NCBI GenBank assembly: GCA_023666645.1 | Contig: JAMPBP010000001.1 | Span: 93,307-128,581, forward strand | Origin: Clostridiales bacterium | GTDB taxonomy: Bacteria > Bacteroidota > Bacteroidia > Bacteroidales > Muribaculaceae | Direction of reading: 5' to 3' | DNA: 35,275 nt | Shown here: positions 9,534 through 19,817 of the stretch, piece after piece | How positions within the stretch are numbered: position 1 is the stretch's first letter | Layout: each line of letters begins with the position of its first letter | The notes under the pieces: generated by a model | The model's database searches: none | What the model saw: only the letters and a program-made list of their open reading frames with translations | Told to the model about the DNA's origin: nothing | Made by a program: the position numbers and the translations under genes

Positions 9534-9541
9534 TATGTTTG
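9534..9541 (+). promoter_or_regulatory. -7 promoter box of the nucleoside kinase operon
   Basis: TATGTTTG matches TAnnTTTG and sits 27 bp before the ATG at 9569, between that gene and the preceding terminator. Confidence 0.6.
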
Positions 9542-9568
9542 TATTCAACTATGCAAATTGATTAGTTC

Positions 9569-11236
9569 ATGAGTAGCCAAATGAAAGTATATGTCGACAA
9601 TATAGGAAGATATGTCGACTTTGAAGGAGGGGAGTCGCTTCTCGATGTTTATGAGAGGATCAAGGATGAAATCCCTTTTGAACCTATATGCGCCCATGTC
9701 AACAATAAGACCGAGGACCTGAGGTTCCCTCTTTTCTCGCCCAAGAAGGTGGAGTATCTTCCCATCGGCCAGTCGTCGGGGCAGCGTGTCTATGTGCGCA
9801 CACTGTGCATGACGCTCTACCGCGCCTTGACTCAGCTCTATCCCGGAGCCCGGCTCAGTGTCGAGCATTCCATCTCGGGTGGCTACTATTGCAAGTTGCA
9901 TGGGGTCGATGTCACCCCCGAGGTTGTGGCCCGGCTTAAGGACACGATGCGTGACCTGGTTGCCGCCAATCTGCCGCTGGAGCGCAAGGAGCGTCTCACG
10001 GTCGATGTCATGGAGATGTTCCGCCGGCAACAGCTTGATGACAAGGTGTTGCTGCTCGAGACTCAGCACTCGCTGTATACGACTTTCTACAAGCTCGACG
10101 GTCTTTGTGACAGTTACTATGGAGCCCTCGCTCCCACTACGGGAATTCTAAAGGCTTTTGACCTGGTGCCATATCACGACGGTATGTTGCTGTTGCCTTT
10201 CGATCGTGCCGACCACAGCCGTGCGGCCAAGCCTGTGCCACAGGAAAAGATGTATCGCGCTTTCACCGAGCATCAGGCTTTCAACAATGTCATCGGGGTC
10301 AAGAATGTGGGCGAACTCAACCGCGTTGTGGAGCATGGACTCACGGCCGACCTCATCAATGTGGCCGAGGCGTTGCATTGCAAGAAAATAGCCTCGATAG
10401 CCGATGATATAGCCGGGCGTTTCAAGCAGGGAGGTGCCCGCATAGTCTTGATTGCCGGCCCGTCATCATCGGGCAAGACCACCACTACCAAGCGCCTCGC
10501 CACCTATCTCATCACCAATTTGCTGCGGCCTCAGATGATCTCGCTCGACGACTACTTCGTCGACCGTGTGCACACTCCGCTCGATGAGGATGGTGAGCTC
10601 GACTATGAATCGCTCTATTCGCTCGACTTGCCGCTGTTCAACGCCCATCTCAACGCCTTGTGCCGTGGCGAGGAGGTGGAGATTCCGAGCTACAACTTCG
10701 AGACCGGCCGCCGCTGCTACAAAGGGAACCGACTGAAACTCGATGACAATACCATTCTGCTCATCGAGGGTATTCATGGTCTGAATCCCGAGTTGACCGC
10801 CTCGGTCGATGAAAAGCTCAAATATCGCGTGTATGTATCGGCGCTCACCACCTTGTCGATCGATGACCACAATTGGGTGCCCACTACCGATAACCGCCTG
10901 TTGCGACGTATCATAAGGGACCACAAGTACAGAGGCACATCGGCTGTGGCCACACTCAAGCGCTGGGCCAGTGTGCGCCGCGGTGAGGAGAAATGGATAT
11001 TCCCCTACCAGGAGAATGCCGACGCGATGTTCAATTCCTCGCTCATCTTTGAGCTTGGCGTCATGAAGGATTATGGCGAGGAGATACTGAGCCGTGTGCC
11101 TCATGATGTGCCGGAATATGCCGAGGCCTACCGACTCATGAAGTTCCTGAGCTATTTCGAACCCATAGGCGACAAGTTGATTCCCCCCACTTCGTTGCTG
11201 AGGGAATTTCTCGGAGGCTCCTCATTTAAGTATTAA
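9569..11236 (+). CDS. Nucleoside (uridine-type) kinase with N-terminal TGS/ThrRS-like region
   Basis: 555 residues, cytosolic. The N-terminus (about 1-65) looks like a TGS ubiquitin-like domain. Residues about 66-240 resemble the second additional domain of threonyl-tRNA synthetase (VEHSISGGYYC and nearby residues). The C-terminal half is a P-loop kinase of the uridine kinase/phosphoribulokinase family, with Walker A GPSSSGKTTT at about 297-306, followed by SLDDYFVDR and LLIEGIHGLNPEL. Members phosphorylate a nucleoside or related sugar alcohol using ATP or GTP; uridine/cytidine salvage is the common assignment, but the true substrate of this fused form is not certain. The length matches the Bacteroidota form, which is much longer than the roughly 210-residue Udk. 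The S41 protease gene starts 36 bp downstream on the same strand with no terminator between, so the two are probably co-transcribed. Confidence 0.88.
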   Translation: MSSQMKVYVDNIGRYVDFEGGESLLDVYERIKDEIPFEPICAHVNNKTEDLRFPLFSPKKVEYLPIGQSSGQRVYVRTLCMTLYRALTQLYPGARLSVEHSISGGYYCKLHGVDVTPEVVARLKDTMRDLVAANLPLERKERLTVDVMEMFRRQQLDDKVLLLETQHSLYTTFYKLDGLCDSYYGALAPTTGILKAFDLVPYHDGMLLLPFDRADHSRAAKPVPQEKMYRAFTEHQAFNNVIGVKNVGELNRVVEHGLTADLINVAEALHCKKIASIADDIAGRFKQGGARIVLIAGPSSSGKTTTTKRLATYLITNLLRPQMISLDDYFVDRVHTPLDEDGELDYESLYSLDLPLFNAHLNALCRGEEVEIPSYNFETGRRCYKGNRLKLDDNTILLIEGIHGLNPELTASVDEKLKYRVYVSALTTLSIDDHNWVPTTDNRLLRRIIRDHKYRGTSAVATLKRWASVRRGEEKWIFPYQENADAMFNSSLIFELGVMKDYGEEILSRVPHDVPEYAEAYRLMKFLSYFEPIGDKLIPPTSLLREFLGGSSFKY

Positions 11237-11272
11237 GTATTAGTTATTAGTGACTAAGTTTTGGATTGCAAT

Positions 11273-12940
11273 ATGAAAAAGATTATTATATCACTGGGCT
11301 GCCTTCTGGCCCTCACTGCGGTTTCCATGCCGGCGGCCATGGGTGAGACACGTAGTTCCAAGCGTGAGATCAGCCGCTCGCTCGACATCTTCACCTCGCT
11401 GTTCAAACAGCTCCAGACCTCCTATGTCGACACTATCGATGCAAATAAGTCGGTGACTACCGCCATCAACGCGATGCTCAATGACATCGACCCCTATACC
11501 AACTATATTCCTGAGAGTGAACAGGAGGATTTCATGACAATCGCTACCGGCAGCTATGGCGGTATCGGCGCTGTTATCATGCAGCGCGATGGCAATGTCT
11601 ATGTGAGCGAGCCTTACAAGGATACTCCCTCACAGCGCGCCGGCCTCTTGCCCGGTGATATGTTCCTTATGATTGACGGTGACAGCGTGGCAGGTTGGAA
11701 AAGCGACGCGGTGAGCGCCAAGCTCAAAGGGCAGGCGGGCACACCGCTCTCGATAACCGTGAAACGCCCCTGGACCGACGATTCCATCGTCACGGTCAAT
11801 CTCACACGTGCCAAGATTGAAATCCCCCCGGTACCCTACTATGGTGTTACCCATGATAATGTGGGCTACATTGCACTCACTACATTCAACGAGCAGAGCG
11901 CCGATGCCGTACGCGACGCTTTGCTCGCCCTCAAGGCCGACCCGCGGGTGAAATCGATCGCCCTCGACCTTCGTGGTAATGGTGGCGGAGTGATGGAGGC
12001 CGCCGTCAAGATCGTGGGGCTCTTTGTTCCCAAGGGAACCGAGGTTCTCCGCACCCGTGGACGTGGACAGCTCAATGAGCAGGTCTACAAGACCACCCGT
12101 CAACCTGTCGATACCGAGATTCCTCTCGCCATACTCGTCGACGAGGGTAGCGCATCGGCTTCAGAGATTGTCACGGGAGCCCTCCAGGATCTCGACAGGG
12201 CCATCATAGTGGGCGAGCGTACCTATGGCAAAGGTCTCGTCCAGTCAACCCGTCAGTTGCCCTATAATGGCCTCCTTAAGGTCACCATCGCAAAGTATTA
12301 CATACCCAGCGGACGACTCATTCAGGCTATCGACTATAGCCACCGTAATCCCGACGGCAGTGTGGCACGTATCCCCGACAGCCTCACCAATGTATTCTAC
12401 ACCAAGGGTGGTCGTCCCGTGCGCGACGGTGGCGGCATCAAGCCCGATTTCAACGTGGAGCGTCCCGAGGTGTCACGTCTCGCCTATAATCTTGTAGCCG
12501 GAAATACCGTGTTTGATTTTGCTACAAAATATTTTGCCCGAAACGACACTATAGCAGCGCCCGGTGAGTTCGCAGTCTCCGACACTCTCTATGGCGAGTT
12601 CAAGGAGTTTGTCGACCCGGCCAAGGTGCAGTATGACAAACTCACGGAGTATATGGTAGAGCAACTCGAGGATGTGACCAAGCGCGAGGGATACATGAGC
12701 GACAGCGTGCAGGCACAGATTGACATTCTGAAAGCAATGCTGCATCACGACCTCGACAAGGATCTTGACATAAAGCGTGAAGAGATAGCCCGCTATCTGG
12801 GCACCGAACTCATGCGCCGTTACTATTTCAACTCCGGCACCTACGAGTATCTCATCAAGGACGACCCCGACATGAACAAGGCCGCAGCCATCCTGAACGA
12901 CCCCGACACCTACCGGGCCACCCTCGCTCCCCGGCAATGA
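11273..12940 (+). CDS. S41 family C-terminal processing peptidase
   Basis: 555 residues from ATG 11273. A TTG at 11261 is open in frame, but the ATG begins a proper Sec signal peptide (MKKIIISLGCLLALTAVSM). A helical segment precedes a PDZ domain (about 90-170, with GGIGAVIMQRDGNVYVSEP and SQRAGLLPGDMFLMIDG). The protease core follows: ALDLRGNGGGVMEAA, the nucleophile Ser in DEGSASASEIV, and the general-base Lys in TYGKGLVQ, the Ser-Lys dyad of tail-specific proteases. A C-terminal helical extension of about 130 residues is usual for the Bacteroidota members. It acts in the periplasm, trimming proteins at their C-termini. It is downstream of the nucleoside kinase in the same unit. Its specific substrates cannot be inferred. 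Confidence 0.92.
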   Translation: MKKIIISLGCLLALTAVSMPAAMGETRSSKREISRSLDIFTSLFKQLQTSYVDTIDANKSVTTAINAMLNDIDPYTNYIPESEQEDFMTIATGSYGGIGAVIMQRDGNVYVSEPYKDTPSQRAGLLPGDMFLMIDGDSVAGWKSDAVSAKLKGQAGTPLSITVKRPWTDDSIVTVNLTRAKIEIPPVPYYGVTHDNVGYIALTTFNEQSADAVRDALLALKADPRVKSIALDLRGNGGGVMEAAVKIVGLFVPKGTEVLRTRGRGQLNEQVYKTTRQPVDTEIPLAILVDEGSASASEIVTGALQDLDRAIIVGERTYGKGLVQSTRQLPYNGLLKVTIAKYYIPSGRLIQAIDYSHRNPDGSVARIPDSLTNVFYTKGGRPVRDGGGIKPDFNVERPEVSRLAYNLVAGNTVFDFATKYFARNDTIAAPGEFAVSDTLYGEFKEFVDPAKVQYDKLTEYMVEQLEDVTKREGYMSDSVQAQIDILKAMLHHDLDKDLDIKREEIARYLGTELMRRYYFNSGTYEYLIKDDPDMNKAAAILNDPDTYRATLAPRQ

Positions 12941-13021
12941 CAACTCCCGGTTATCGAATGCGATTTATTCAAAAGATGGGTCAATTATCGTTGGGCGTTA
13001 TGTAGGTTAATGAAAATTTCG

Positions 13022-13029
13022 TAATTTTG
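13022..13029 (+). promoter_or_regulatory. -7 promoter box of lysS-gpsA
   Basis: TAATTTTG matches TAnnTTTG, 28 bp before the lysS ATG. A TTG at 12991 is farther away than the usual 19-21 bp spacing, so the -33 element is uncertain. Confidence 0.6.
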
Positions 13030-13057
13030 CACCACATTCACACTGAATTGATTAATT

Positions 13058-14806
13058 ATGAATATACTTGAACTTAGCGAACAGGAGATAGTGCGTCGTA
13101 ACTCACTCGACGAAATGCGTGCACGTGGTATAGATCCATATCCAGCCGAGGAATGGCCGGTCAATGCTCATGCCGATGAGATAAAAGCCAATTTTACGGA
13201 CGAAGAAGCAGAGCATCGTCAGGTCGTGGTGGCCGGTCGTATCATGGGCCGCCGCATCATGGGCAAGGCTGCCTTCATGGAGCTGCAGGACTCTACCGGA
13301 CGCATACAGGTGTATCTGAACCGCGACGAGTTGTGTCCCGATGAGAACAAGGACCTGTATAATGTGGTGTTCAAGAAACTTCTTGACATAGGCGATATTG
13401 TAGGAGTCGAGGGATATGTGTTCAGAACCCAGACAGGTGAAATTTCGGTGCATGCCTCCAATCTCGTGGTGCTCAGCAAGTCACTGCGTCCGCTTCCTAT
13501 CGTGAAGGTGAAGGATGGTGTTACCTATGATGCCTTCGATGATCCCGAGCTGCGTTTCCGCCGCCGCTATGTCGACCTCATTGTCAATGATGGAGTGAAA
13601 GATATCTTCATCAAGCGCACAAAGGTGCTGCAGTCGATGCGCGACTTCTTCAATAGTCATGGCTACATGGAGGTGGAGACACCTATCCTGCAGTCGATAG
13701 CCGGTGGTGCCAGCGCACGTCCGTTTATCACTCATCACAACTCGCTCAATATCGACCTTTATATGCGCATCGCCACCGAGCTGTATCTGAAACGCCTCAT
13801 AGTGGGAGGTTTTGACGGTGTGTATGAGATCGGCAAGAATTTCCGCAACGAGGGTATGGACCGCACCCACAATCCCGAGTTCACATGTATGGAGATATAT
13901 GTGGCCTACAAGGATTACAACTGGATGATGGCTTTTACCGAGCAGCTGCTTGAGAAGATATGTCTTGATGTGAACGGCACCACCGAGGTCAAGGTAGGCG
14001 ACAACATGATATCGTTCAAGGCTCCTTATCGACGTGTCACTATGATCGATGCCATCAAGGAGAATACCGGTGTCGATATCACCGGCATGGACGAGGAGGC
14101 GCTGCGCCGCGTGTGCAAGCAATTCAATGTCGAGGTTGATGAGACTATGGGTAAAGGAAAGCTTATCGACGAACTCTTTGGCGAGACCAGTGAGGGTAAA
14201 TACATACAGCCCACATTCATCATCGACTATCCTATCGAGATGTCGCCGCTCACCAAGAAGCATCGCACCAATCCCGAGCTCACCGAGCGTTTCGAGCTTA
14301 TGGTCAACGGTAAGGAATTGTGCAACGCCTACTCTGAGCTCAATGATCCCATCGACCAGTATGAGCGTTTCGTGGAGCAGATGAAACTTGCCGACAAGGG
14401 TGACGACGAGGCTATGATCATTGACCAGGACTTCGTGCGCTCGCTCGAATATGGCATGCCCCCCACATCGGGTATGGGCATGGGTATCGACCGCCTTGTG
14501 ATGGTGATGACCGGCCAGACTACCATTCAGGAAGTGCTCTTCTTCCCCCAGATGCGTCCCGAGAAGGTGCAGCGTCGTGACAGTGAGGAGTCTTTCGCTG
14601 CTGTCGGTGTGCCCACCGAGTGGGTCGCTCCGCTCTATAAAGCCGGTGTATACACGGTGGCTATGCTCGGCACTCAGGGGGCCGGAAAACTGTTCCAGGA
14701 ACTCTGCGGCATTAACAAGAAATTCAAACTGGAGCTGAAGAATCCCGGTATCGAGGGTGTGACCGCATGGATTGAGGCTGCTGCAAGCAAGGACATTGAT
14801 GAATAG
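13058..14806 (+). CDS. lysS: Lysyl-tRNA synthetase, class II
   Basis: 582 residues. It charges tRNA-Lys with lysine in the cytosol. The N-terminal OB-fold anticodon-binding domain (about 55-165; [23 protein letters not shown]) is followed by the class II catalytic core: motif 2 [15 protein letters not shown] at about 262-276 and motif 3 [11 protein letters not shown] at about 472-482, then FFPQMRP. The protein is some 70-80 residues longer than the roughly 505-residue E. coli enzyme. The excess is a C-terminal extension after PEKVQRR that contains [16 protein letters not shown] and resembles a small helical domain; to my knowledge such extensions are common in Bacteroidota LysS. The stop overlaps the gpsA start by 8 bp, so the two are translationally coupled. 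Confidence 0.97.
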   Translation: MNILELSEQEIVRRNSLDEMRARGIDPYPAEEWPVNAHADEIKANFTDEEAEHRQVVVAGRIMGRRIMGKAAFMELQDSTGRIQVYLNRDELCPDENKDLYNVVFKKLLDIGDIVGVEGYVFRTQTGEISVHASNLVVLSKSLRPLPIVKVKDGVTYDAFDDPELRFRRRYVDLIVNDGVKDIFIKRTKVLQSMRDFFNSHGYMEVETPILQSIAGGASARPFITHHNSLNIDLYMRIATELYLKRLIVGGFDGVYEIGKNFRNEGMDRTHNPEFTCMEIYVAYKDYNWMMAFTEQLLEKICLDVNGTTEVKVGDNMISFKAPYRRVTMIDAIKENTGVDITGMDEEALRRVCKQFNVEVDETMGKGKLIDELFGETSEGKYIQPTFIIDYPIEMSPLTKKHRTNPELTERFELMVNGKELCNAYSELNDPIDQYERFVEQMKLADKGDDEAMIIDQDFVRSLEYGMPPTSGMGMGIDRLVMVMTGQTTIQEVLFFPQMRPEKVQRRDSEESFAAVGVPTEWVAPLYKAGVYTVAMLGTQGAGKLFQELCGINKKFKLELKNPGIEGVTAWIEAAASKDIDE

Positions 14807-15788
14807 TCTCGGAAACATAGCAGTGATGGGTGGCGGCAGCTGGGCAACAGCGCTGGCCCACCTGCTCATGAACAATTGTGAGACGATCATATGGTACATG
14901 CGCAGGGCCGACCGTATTGAGGAGTTTGTGAAATGCAACCATAATCCCGCCTATCTCACCGATGTCACCTTCGACACGCAGCGCATCTTCTTCACTGACG
15001 ATATCAATAAGGCTGTCGAGCAGGCCGACACGCTTTTGCTGGCAATGCCCTCCCCCTATTTCAAGGATCATGTCGACAAGATTACCGTCGACCTGTCGGG
15101 CAAGAATATCGTGACAGCTATAAAAGGCATTGTTCCCGACGGGAATATGCTTGTCACCGATTATATGACCAAGCGGTTTAATGTGAAGCGCGGGAATCAG
15201 CTCGTAGTGAGCGGCCCGTGCCATGCCGAGGAGGTCGCTCTTGACCGTCCGAGCTATCTCACTGTGGGTTGTATGGACCGTGAGAAGGCACTGGAATGGG
15301 CAAAGTGTATCGAGGGTGCCAACAGTCATGCGATCATAAGCGATGATGTTGATGGTATCGAATATGCCGGAGTGCTCAAGAATGTATATGCCATAGCGGC
15401 CGGTATGATTCACGGTCTGAAGCGTGGTGACAACCTCCTTGCTATGCTCGTGAGCAATGCCATAAGGGAGATGGAGCGTTTCATCAATGCTGTCGACACG
15501 ACCCCCCGTAACATATGCGATTCAGTATATCTTGGTGACTTGCTTGTGACCTGCTACTCACGTTTCAGTCGCAATCACAATTTCGGTTCTATGATAGGGC
15601 GCGGCTATTCAGTGAAATCGGCACGCATGGAGATGGAACAGACTGCCGAGGGCTACTACGGCACGAAATGCATGCATGAAATCAATCAGCGCGTAGCTGC
15701 CGACATGCCCATTCTGGAGACTGTCTACGACATTCTCTACCGGGGCGTATCGGCCGACACAGCCATAAGGCGTCTGCAACTGTGCTAA
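14799..15788 (+). CDS. gpsA: NAD(P)H-dependent glycerol-3-phosphate dehydrogenase
   Basis: 329 residues from ATG 14799; a TTG at 14772 would add nine residues inside lysS and is less likely. The enzyme reduces dihydroxyacetone phosphate to sn-glycerol-3-phosphate for phospholipid synthesis in the cytosol. The N-terminal Rossmann fold shows [15 protein letters not shown], a variant of the usual GxGxxGTA with Gly-Gly-Gly-Ser. The substrate-binding half shows [10 protein letters not shown], the conserved Lys in [13 protein letters not shown], and [15 protein letters not shown]. Length is normal for the family. The overlap with lysS (ATGAATAG) indicates a shared transcript, and a hairpin at 15795-15818 follows the stop. 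Confidence 0.95.
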   Translation: MNSLGNIAVMGGGSWATALAHLLMNNCETIIWYMRRADRIEEFVKCNHNPAYLTDVTFDTQRIFFTDDINKAVEQADTLLLAMPSPYFKDHVDKITVDLSGKNIVTAIKGIVPDGNMLVTDYMTKRFNVKRGNQLVVSGPCHAEEVALDRPSYLTVGCMDREKALEWAKCIEGANSHAIISDDVDGIEYAGVLKNVYAIAAGMIHGLKRGDNLLAMLVSNAIREMERFINAVDTTPRNICDSVYLGDLLVTCYSRFSRNHNFGSMIGRGYSVKSARMEMEQTAEGYYGTKCMHEINQRVAADMPILETVYDILYRGVSADTAIRRLQLC

Positions 15789-15794
15789 ACAACA

Positions 15795-15818
15795 GGGAAC
15801 CGTAGTTCTACGGTTCCC
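15795..15818. terminator. Hairpin between convergent gpsA and the trmH-like gene
   Basis: GGGAACCGTAG (15795-15805) and CTACGGTTCCC (15808-15818) form a near-perfect palindrome. Neither side has a strong T run immediately after it, although an A7 tract at 15828-15834 lies on the minus-strand approach. A second weaker hairpin (15844-15865) precedes that tract when read on the minus strand. It probably ends transcription from both directions. Confidence 0.55.
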
Positions 15819-15890
15819 GAAATAATCAAAAAAATTCCTTCAGCCAATTAGTAAATACTAACTGGGGCCTGTCCCGGTTGGATAGGCTTA

Positions 15891-16457
15891 CTATTCCTGT
15901 GGGGCTCTCATTTGCTTGTATACTTCCCACAGCAACAGGGCGGTGGAGACCGATACGTTGAGCGAGTGTTTCGTACCCTCCTGGGGTATCTCGACACATA
16001 TGTCGGCCTCGTTGACAACTTCGGGGTCTACTCCATCCACCTCATTGCCGGCTATAAGTGCCACCTTACTGTCGGCGGGAATTCTGAGCCGGGTGAGGTC
16101 AACGCTACCTTTCACCTGTTCGAGCACCATGATGGTGTAGCCTTGCATCTTTAGTGTGCGTATGGCTTCGAGCGTGGTGCGGAAATAACGCCATTGAACC
16201 GAATCCTCGGCACCGAGGGCTGTCTTGTGTATCTCGGTCGAGGGTGGTGTGGCTGTGATGCCGCACAGGCATATCTGCTTGACACGGAATGCATCGCAGG
16301 TGCGGAATATCGAGCCGATATTATTGAGCGACCTTATGTTGTCAAGAATCACAACGATAGGAAGCTTGGGTGTTGAGCGGTAGCTTTCAAGGTCGGGACG
16401 GTCAAGGTCCCATATTGTTTTCTTCTCCATGTGTAAAAGGGTCGATGTGGGGGTCAT
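15891..16457 (-). CDS. SPOUT/TrmH-family RNA 2'-O-methyltransferase
   Basis: 188 residues. The SpoU/TrmH motifs are clear: [20 protein letters not shown] (motif 1 region), [14 protein letters not shown] (motif 2) and [22 protein letters not shown] (motif 3, the knot that binds S-adenosylmethionine). Such enzymes methylate a ribose 2'-OH in tRNA or rRNA; which nucleotide is modified cannot be told here. The start at 16457 is preferred because its ATG overlaps the TGA of mutS (ATGA, 4 bp), a sign of translational coupling; a second ATG at 16430 (MEKKTIW) would give a 179-residue protein and is a real alternative. It is the last gene of the ribE-mutS-trmH-like unit. Confidence 0.9.
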   Translation of the reverse strand: MTPTSTLLHMEKKTIWDLDRPDLESYRSTPKLPIVVILDNIRSLNNIGSIFRTCDAFRVKQICLCGITATPPSTEIHKTALGAEDSVQWRYFRTTLEAIRTLKMQGYTIMVLEQVKGSVDLTRLRIPADSKVALIAGNEVDGVDPEVVNEADICVEIPQEGTKHSLNVSVSTALLLWEVYKQMRAPQE

Positions 16458-19087
16458 TTGCCGGTCAATATAGACCTTATGTCGTTGAGTTTGTTGAGGG
16501 CATCCATGGGTGTGAGGTTGTTGATATCGAGCTCCAGGAGATGGTCCCTTACCTGAGCCAGGATAGGGTCGTCGAGCTGGAAGAATGATAGCTGCATGCC
16601 ATCAGGAGCGTCGATAGCTGCCATATCGCGCGATGACGGGACATCGATGCAGCCATGGTCACCGTCCCTACGGGCATTCTCCTCGAGATGTCTCAGCACC
16701 TCGTCGGCACGCTTCACAATGCTCGAGGGCATTCCGGCAAGGCGTGCCACATGTATGCCGAAGGAGTGCTCGCTGCCTCCCTTGGCGAGTTTGCGCAGGA
16801 ACACTACCTTACCGTTGATTTCCTTTACCGAGACATTGAAATTGACAACACGGTTGAACTTTGTCTCCATCTCGTTGAGTTCGTGGTAGTGTGTGGCAAA
16901 GAGTGTCTTGGGGCGCTGGCGGCTTTGGTGTATGTGCTCTACTATGGCCCATGCTATGGAGATGCCGTCGTAGGTCGAGGTGCCGCGACCCAGCTCGTCA
17001 AATAGTATGAGGCTGCGCTCGCTCATATTGTTGAGTATAGAGGCTGCCTCGGTCATCTCTACCATGAACGTGGATTCCCCCTGCGAGATATTGTCGCTGG
17101 CACCCACGCGGGTGAATATCTTGTCGACGATGCCTATGTGGGCATTCCGGGCAGCCACGAAGCTGCCCATCTGGGCCATGAGCACATTGAGGGCGGTGGA
17201 ACGTAGGAGGGCCGATTTACCCGACATATTGGGGCCGGTGATCATCATGACCTGTGTCCCGTCGTTGTCGAGATGCACGCTGTTGGCTATGTATTCGTTT
17301 CCCGGGTCAAGGCGTTTCTCGATCACCGGGTGGCGTCCATCGACGATGTCGAGAGTGAGCGAGTCGTCGACCACCGGGCGGTTGTAGTGGTTCTCAATGG
17401 CGGTGGTTGTGAGCGACAGCACGCAGTCGATGCAGGCAACGGCGCGTGCATCGGCCTGAATGGCGGTCACCTGCTCCCCCACCGTGGCAACCAGGGCGTT
17501 GAACAGTCGTGTCTCGATTACCTCCATGCGCTCCTGGGCTCCGAGTATCTTTGTCTCGTATTCCTTGAGCTCCTCGGTGATGTAGCGCTCAGCGTTGACG
17601 AGGGTCTGTTTTCTTATCCACTCTGGCGGCACTTTGTCCTTGTGGGTATTTGTGACTTCAATGTAGTAGCCGAAGACGTTGTTGAACCCTATTTTAAGGC
17701 TCGATATGCCCGTCGCTGCAATCTCGCGCTGAACTATGCCGTTGAGGTATTCCTTGCCGTGAAACGCGATTTCACGCAGCGAGTCGAGCTCTTCATCGAC
17801 ACCGTTGTTGATGACGGTGCCACGGTTGAGGGCTATGGGGGCATCCTGAACTATGTCGTGGGTGATACGGTCGGCAATCGTTGTGCATGGATCGATGGCT
17901 GCGGCAAGCTGCTGAAGTGGCTCGCAATTTGCCGTTGCACATATGTCTTTTATGGGGACAAGGGCCTGGAGGGCGTTGCGCAGCTGTATAAGCTCGCGGG
18001 GCGACACACGCTGTTGTGACACCTTGGAGATGAGTCGCTCGAGGTCGCCCATACCTGTAAGATGCTGCCTTAGTGCATCACGTTCATCAGGGTGCTTGAA
18101 GAAGTACTCGACCATGTCGAGGCGACGGTTTATGTCGTCGACGCTGAGGAGCGGGAATCGCAGCCAGGTCTTGAACATGCGCGCCCCCATAGGGCTGATG
18201 GTGCGGTCGAGAACATCGAGGAGGCTCATGCCGTCGGGGCTGTTGCTCCCCAGCAGTTCGAGGTTGCGCACTGTGAAGGCGTCGAGTCTCACATATCGGT
18301 CGGCCTCAATGCGGCGCAGTCCTGTGATATGGCCCGTCATTGTGTGCTCGGTGATGTCGAGGTAGTGCATCACAGCGCCTGCAGCAATGATTGCCAGAGG
18401 CATGTTGTCGACGCCAAAGCCTTTGAGTGTGCCGGTGCCAAACTGTTTGAGCAGGCGGTCGCTGGCGGCACCTGGGGTGAATATCCAGTCGTCGAGTGTA
18501 GTGACGAGGTATTTGCCTGAGAGGCGTGTCGTGGCTATGTCGCGCTTGCCGCTCTCAACGAGCAGTTCTTTGGGAGCATAGTTGGCTATGAGTTTGTCGA
18601 TGTAGTCGATTGTTCCCTCGGCAACGAGGAATTCTCCGGTGCTGATGTCGAGGAAGGCTACTCCTGCCGTGTCGCGCTTGCCCCAATGGATAGAGGCGAG
18701 AAAGTTGTTCTCGCGGTTATCGAGACAATTGTCGTTGATGGAGACTCCGGGGGTGACAAGTTCGGTGATGCCGCGCTTTACAAGCCCCTTCACTGTCTTG
18801 GGGTCCTCGAGTTGCTCGCATATGGCTACGCGCTTGCCGGCCCTTACCAGCCGAGGCAGGTAGGTGTCGAGAGCGTGGTGGGGAAAGCCGGCCAGTTCGA
18901 CCGACGATGCCGAGCCGTTGGCGCGGCGTGTGAGCGTGATGCCGAGAATCTCGCTTGCCGAGATGGCATCGTCGCTGAATGTTTCGTAGAAATCACCAAC
19001 GCGAAAGAGCAATACTGCATCGGGATGCTTGCGTTTCATCTCGAAGTATTGCTTCATGAGCGGTGTCTCGACTACTTTCTTGGCCAT
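16454..19087 (-). CDS. mutS: DNA mismatch repair protein MutS
   Basis: 877 residues, a full-length MutS. It recognises base mismatches and small loops and recruits MutL. The N-terminal mismatch-recognition domain carries the Phe-x-Glu motif (GDFYE, F33 and E35) that stacks on the mismatch. The connector, lever and clamp domains follow. The C-terminal ABC-type ATPase shows Walker A GPNMSGKS at about 617-624 and Walker B/signature [16 protein letters not shown], then FATHYHEL. The gene begins 5 bp after the ribE stop and ends overlapping the next gene by 4 bp, so all three are one operon with riboflavin synthase leading. Confidence 0.97.
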   Translation of the reverse strand: MAKKVVETPLMKQYFEMKRKHPDAVLLFRVGDFYETFSDDAISASEILGITLTRRANGSASSVELAGFPHHALDTYLPRLVRAGKRVAICEQLEDPKTVKGLVKRGITELVTPGVSINDNCLDNRENNFLASIHWGKRDTAGVAFLDISTGEFLVAEGTIDYIDKLIANYAPKELLVESGKRDIATTRLSGKYLVTTLDDWIFTPGAASDRLLKQFGTGTLKGFGVDNMPLAIIAAGAVMHYLDITEHTMTGHITGLRRIEADRYVRLDAFTVRNLELLGSNSPDGMSLLDVLDRTISPMGARMFKTWLRFPLLSVDDINRRLDMVEYFFKHPDERDALRQHLTGMGDLERLISKVSQQRVSPRELIQLRNALQALVPIKDICATANCEPLQQLAAAIDPCTTIADRITHDIVQDAPIALNRGTVINNGVDEELDSLREIAFHGKEYLNGIVQREIAATGISSLKIGFNNVFGYYIEVTNTHKDKVPPEWIRKQTLVNAERYITEELKEYETKILGAQERMEVIETRLFNALVATVGEQVTAIQADARAVACIDCVLSLTTTAIENHYNRPVVDDSLTLDIVDGRHPVIEKRLDPGNEYIANSVHLDNDGTQVMMITGPNMSGKSALLRSTALNVLMAQMGSFVAARNAHIGIVDKIFTRVGASDNISQGESTFMVEMTEAASILNNMSERSLILFDELGRGTSTYDGISIAWAIVEHIHQSRQRPKTLFATHYHELNEMETKFNRVVNFNVSVKEINGKVVFLRKLAKGGSEHSFGIHVARLAGMPSSIVKRADEVLRHLEENARRDGDHGCIDVPSSRDMAAIDAPDGMQLSFFQLDDPILAQVRDHLLELDINNLTPMDALNKLNDIRSILTGK

Positions 19088-19092
19088 GGTGG

Positions 19093-19704
19093 TTACAGGG
19101 TGTTGTTCAGATAAGCAAGCCGGCTCAGGTATTTGCCTATGATGTCAAATTCGATATTGACCTTTGAACCTACTTTGATGTCGCTGAAATTGGTGTGTTC
19201 AAGGGTGTACGGGATTATGGCCACTCTGAAGCTGTCAATCTCGCTGTCACACACTGTGAGGGAAACACCGTTGACGGTGACCGATCCTTTTTCAACAGTC
19301 ATGTAGCCCTTGGCGACAAGAGCCTTGTCGACGGCATATCTGAATTTGAAATAGCGGCTGCCGTCTACTTCCTCGATATCGACACACTCGGCCGTGCAGT
19401 CTACGTGCCCCTGCACGATGTGACCGTCGAGTCGTCCGTTCATCAACATGGAGCGTTCGAGGTTGACATGGTCGCCGGGACGGAGCAGTCCCAGGTTGGA
19501 TCGGTCGAGGGTTTCCTGGATTGCAGTGACGGTATAGGTGCCATCGCCTATAGCTACGACTGTGAGGCATACACCATTATGGGCTACCGACTGGTCGATC
19601 TTGAGCTGGTCGACAAATGAGCATGCCACAGTGAGGTCGACATTGCCGTTGCGCTGGGTTACGGCGACAAGTGTGGCGGGTTCTTCAACTATTCCTGAAA
19701 ACAT
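19093..19704 (-). CDS. ribE: Riboflavin synthase, alpha subunit
   Basis: 203 residues. It dismutates two 6,7-dimethyl-8-ribityllumazine molecules to riboflavin and a pyrimidine product. It begins with the characteristic MFSGIVEE and has two tandem lumazine-binding barrels of about 95 residues, each with its NGVxLTV motif ([13 protein letters not shown] in the first, [11 protein letters not shown] in the second) and a [12 protein letters not shown] segment joining them. Length matches the family. It is the first gene of a tightly packed unit with mutS; no TAnnTTTG box was found in the 113 bp upstream, so its promoter is unresolved. Confidence 0.95.
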   Translation of the reverse strand: MFSGIVEEPATLVAVTQRNGNVDLTVACSFVDQLKIDQSVAHNGVCLTVVAIGDGTYTVTAIQETLDRSNLGLLRPGDHVNLERSMLMNGRLDGHIVQGHVDCTAECVDIEEVDGSRYFKFRYAVDKALVAKGYMTVEKGSVTVNGVSLTVCDSEIDSFRVAIIPYTLEHTNFSDIKVGSKVNIEFDIIGKYLSRLAYLNNTL

Positions 19705-19733
19705 GGTGTGTTAGGTTATACGGTTAATCTGTT

Positions 19734-19776
19734 AAAAGGGGTTGCAAGGTGGAAGATTATGGCCTTGCAACCCCTT
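19734..19776 (-). terminator. Intrinsic terminator of pheT-yebC
   Basis: A 14-bp perfect stem (19736-19749 with 19763-19776, core GGGGTTGCAAGG/CCTTGCAACCCC) lies 41 bp past the yebC stop. On the minus strand it is followed by a short T run. It separates the pheT-yebC unit from ribE-mutS. Confidence 0.8.
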
Positions 19777-19817
19777 GATGACATAAAGCGTTGTGCAGTG
19801 TTGTGGTAGTGGCGGGA

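Noticed and set aside
13481..14938. 485-codon open frame on the minus strand
   Set aside because: It is antisense to lysS and the gpsA start, both unambiguous. The translation is His/Leu-rich without any domain, as expected from a shadow of biased codons.
17273..18019. 248-codon frame on the plus strand inside mutS
   Set aside because: The mutS frame is complete with all motifs. The antisense frame has no start context or recognisable family.
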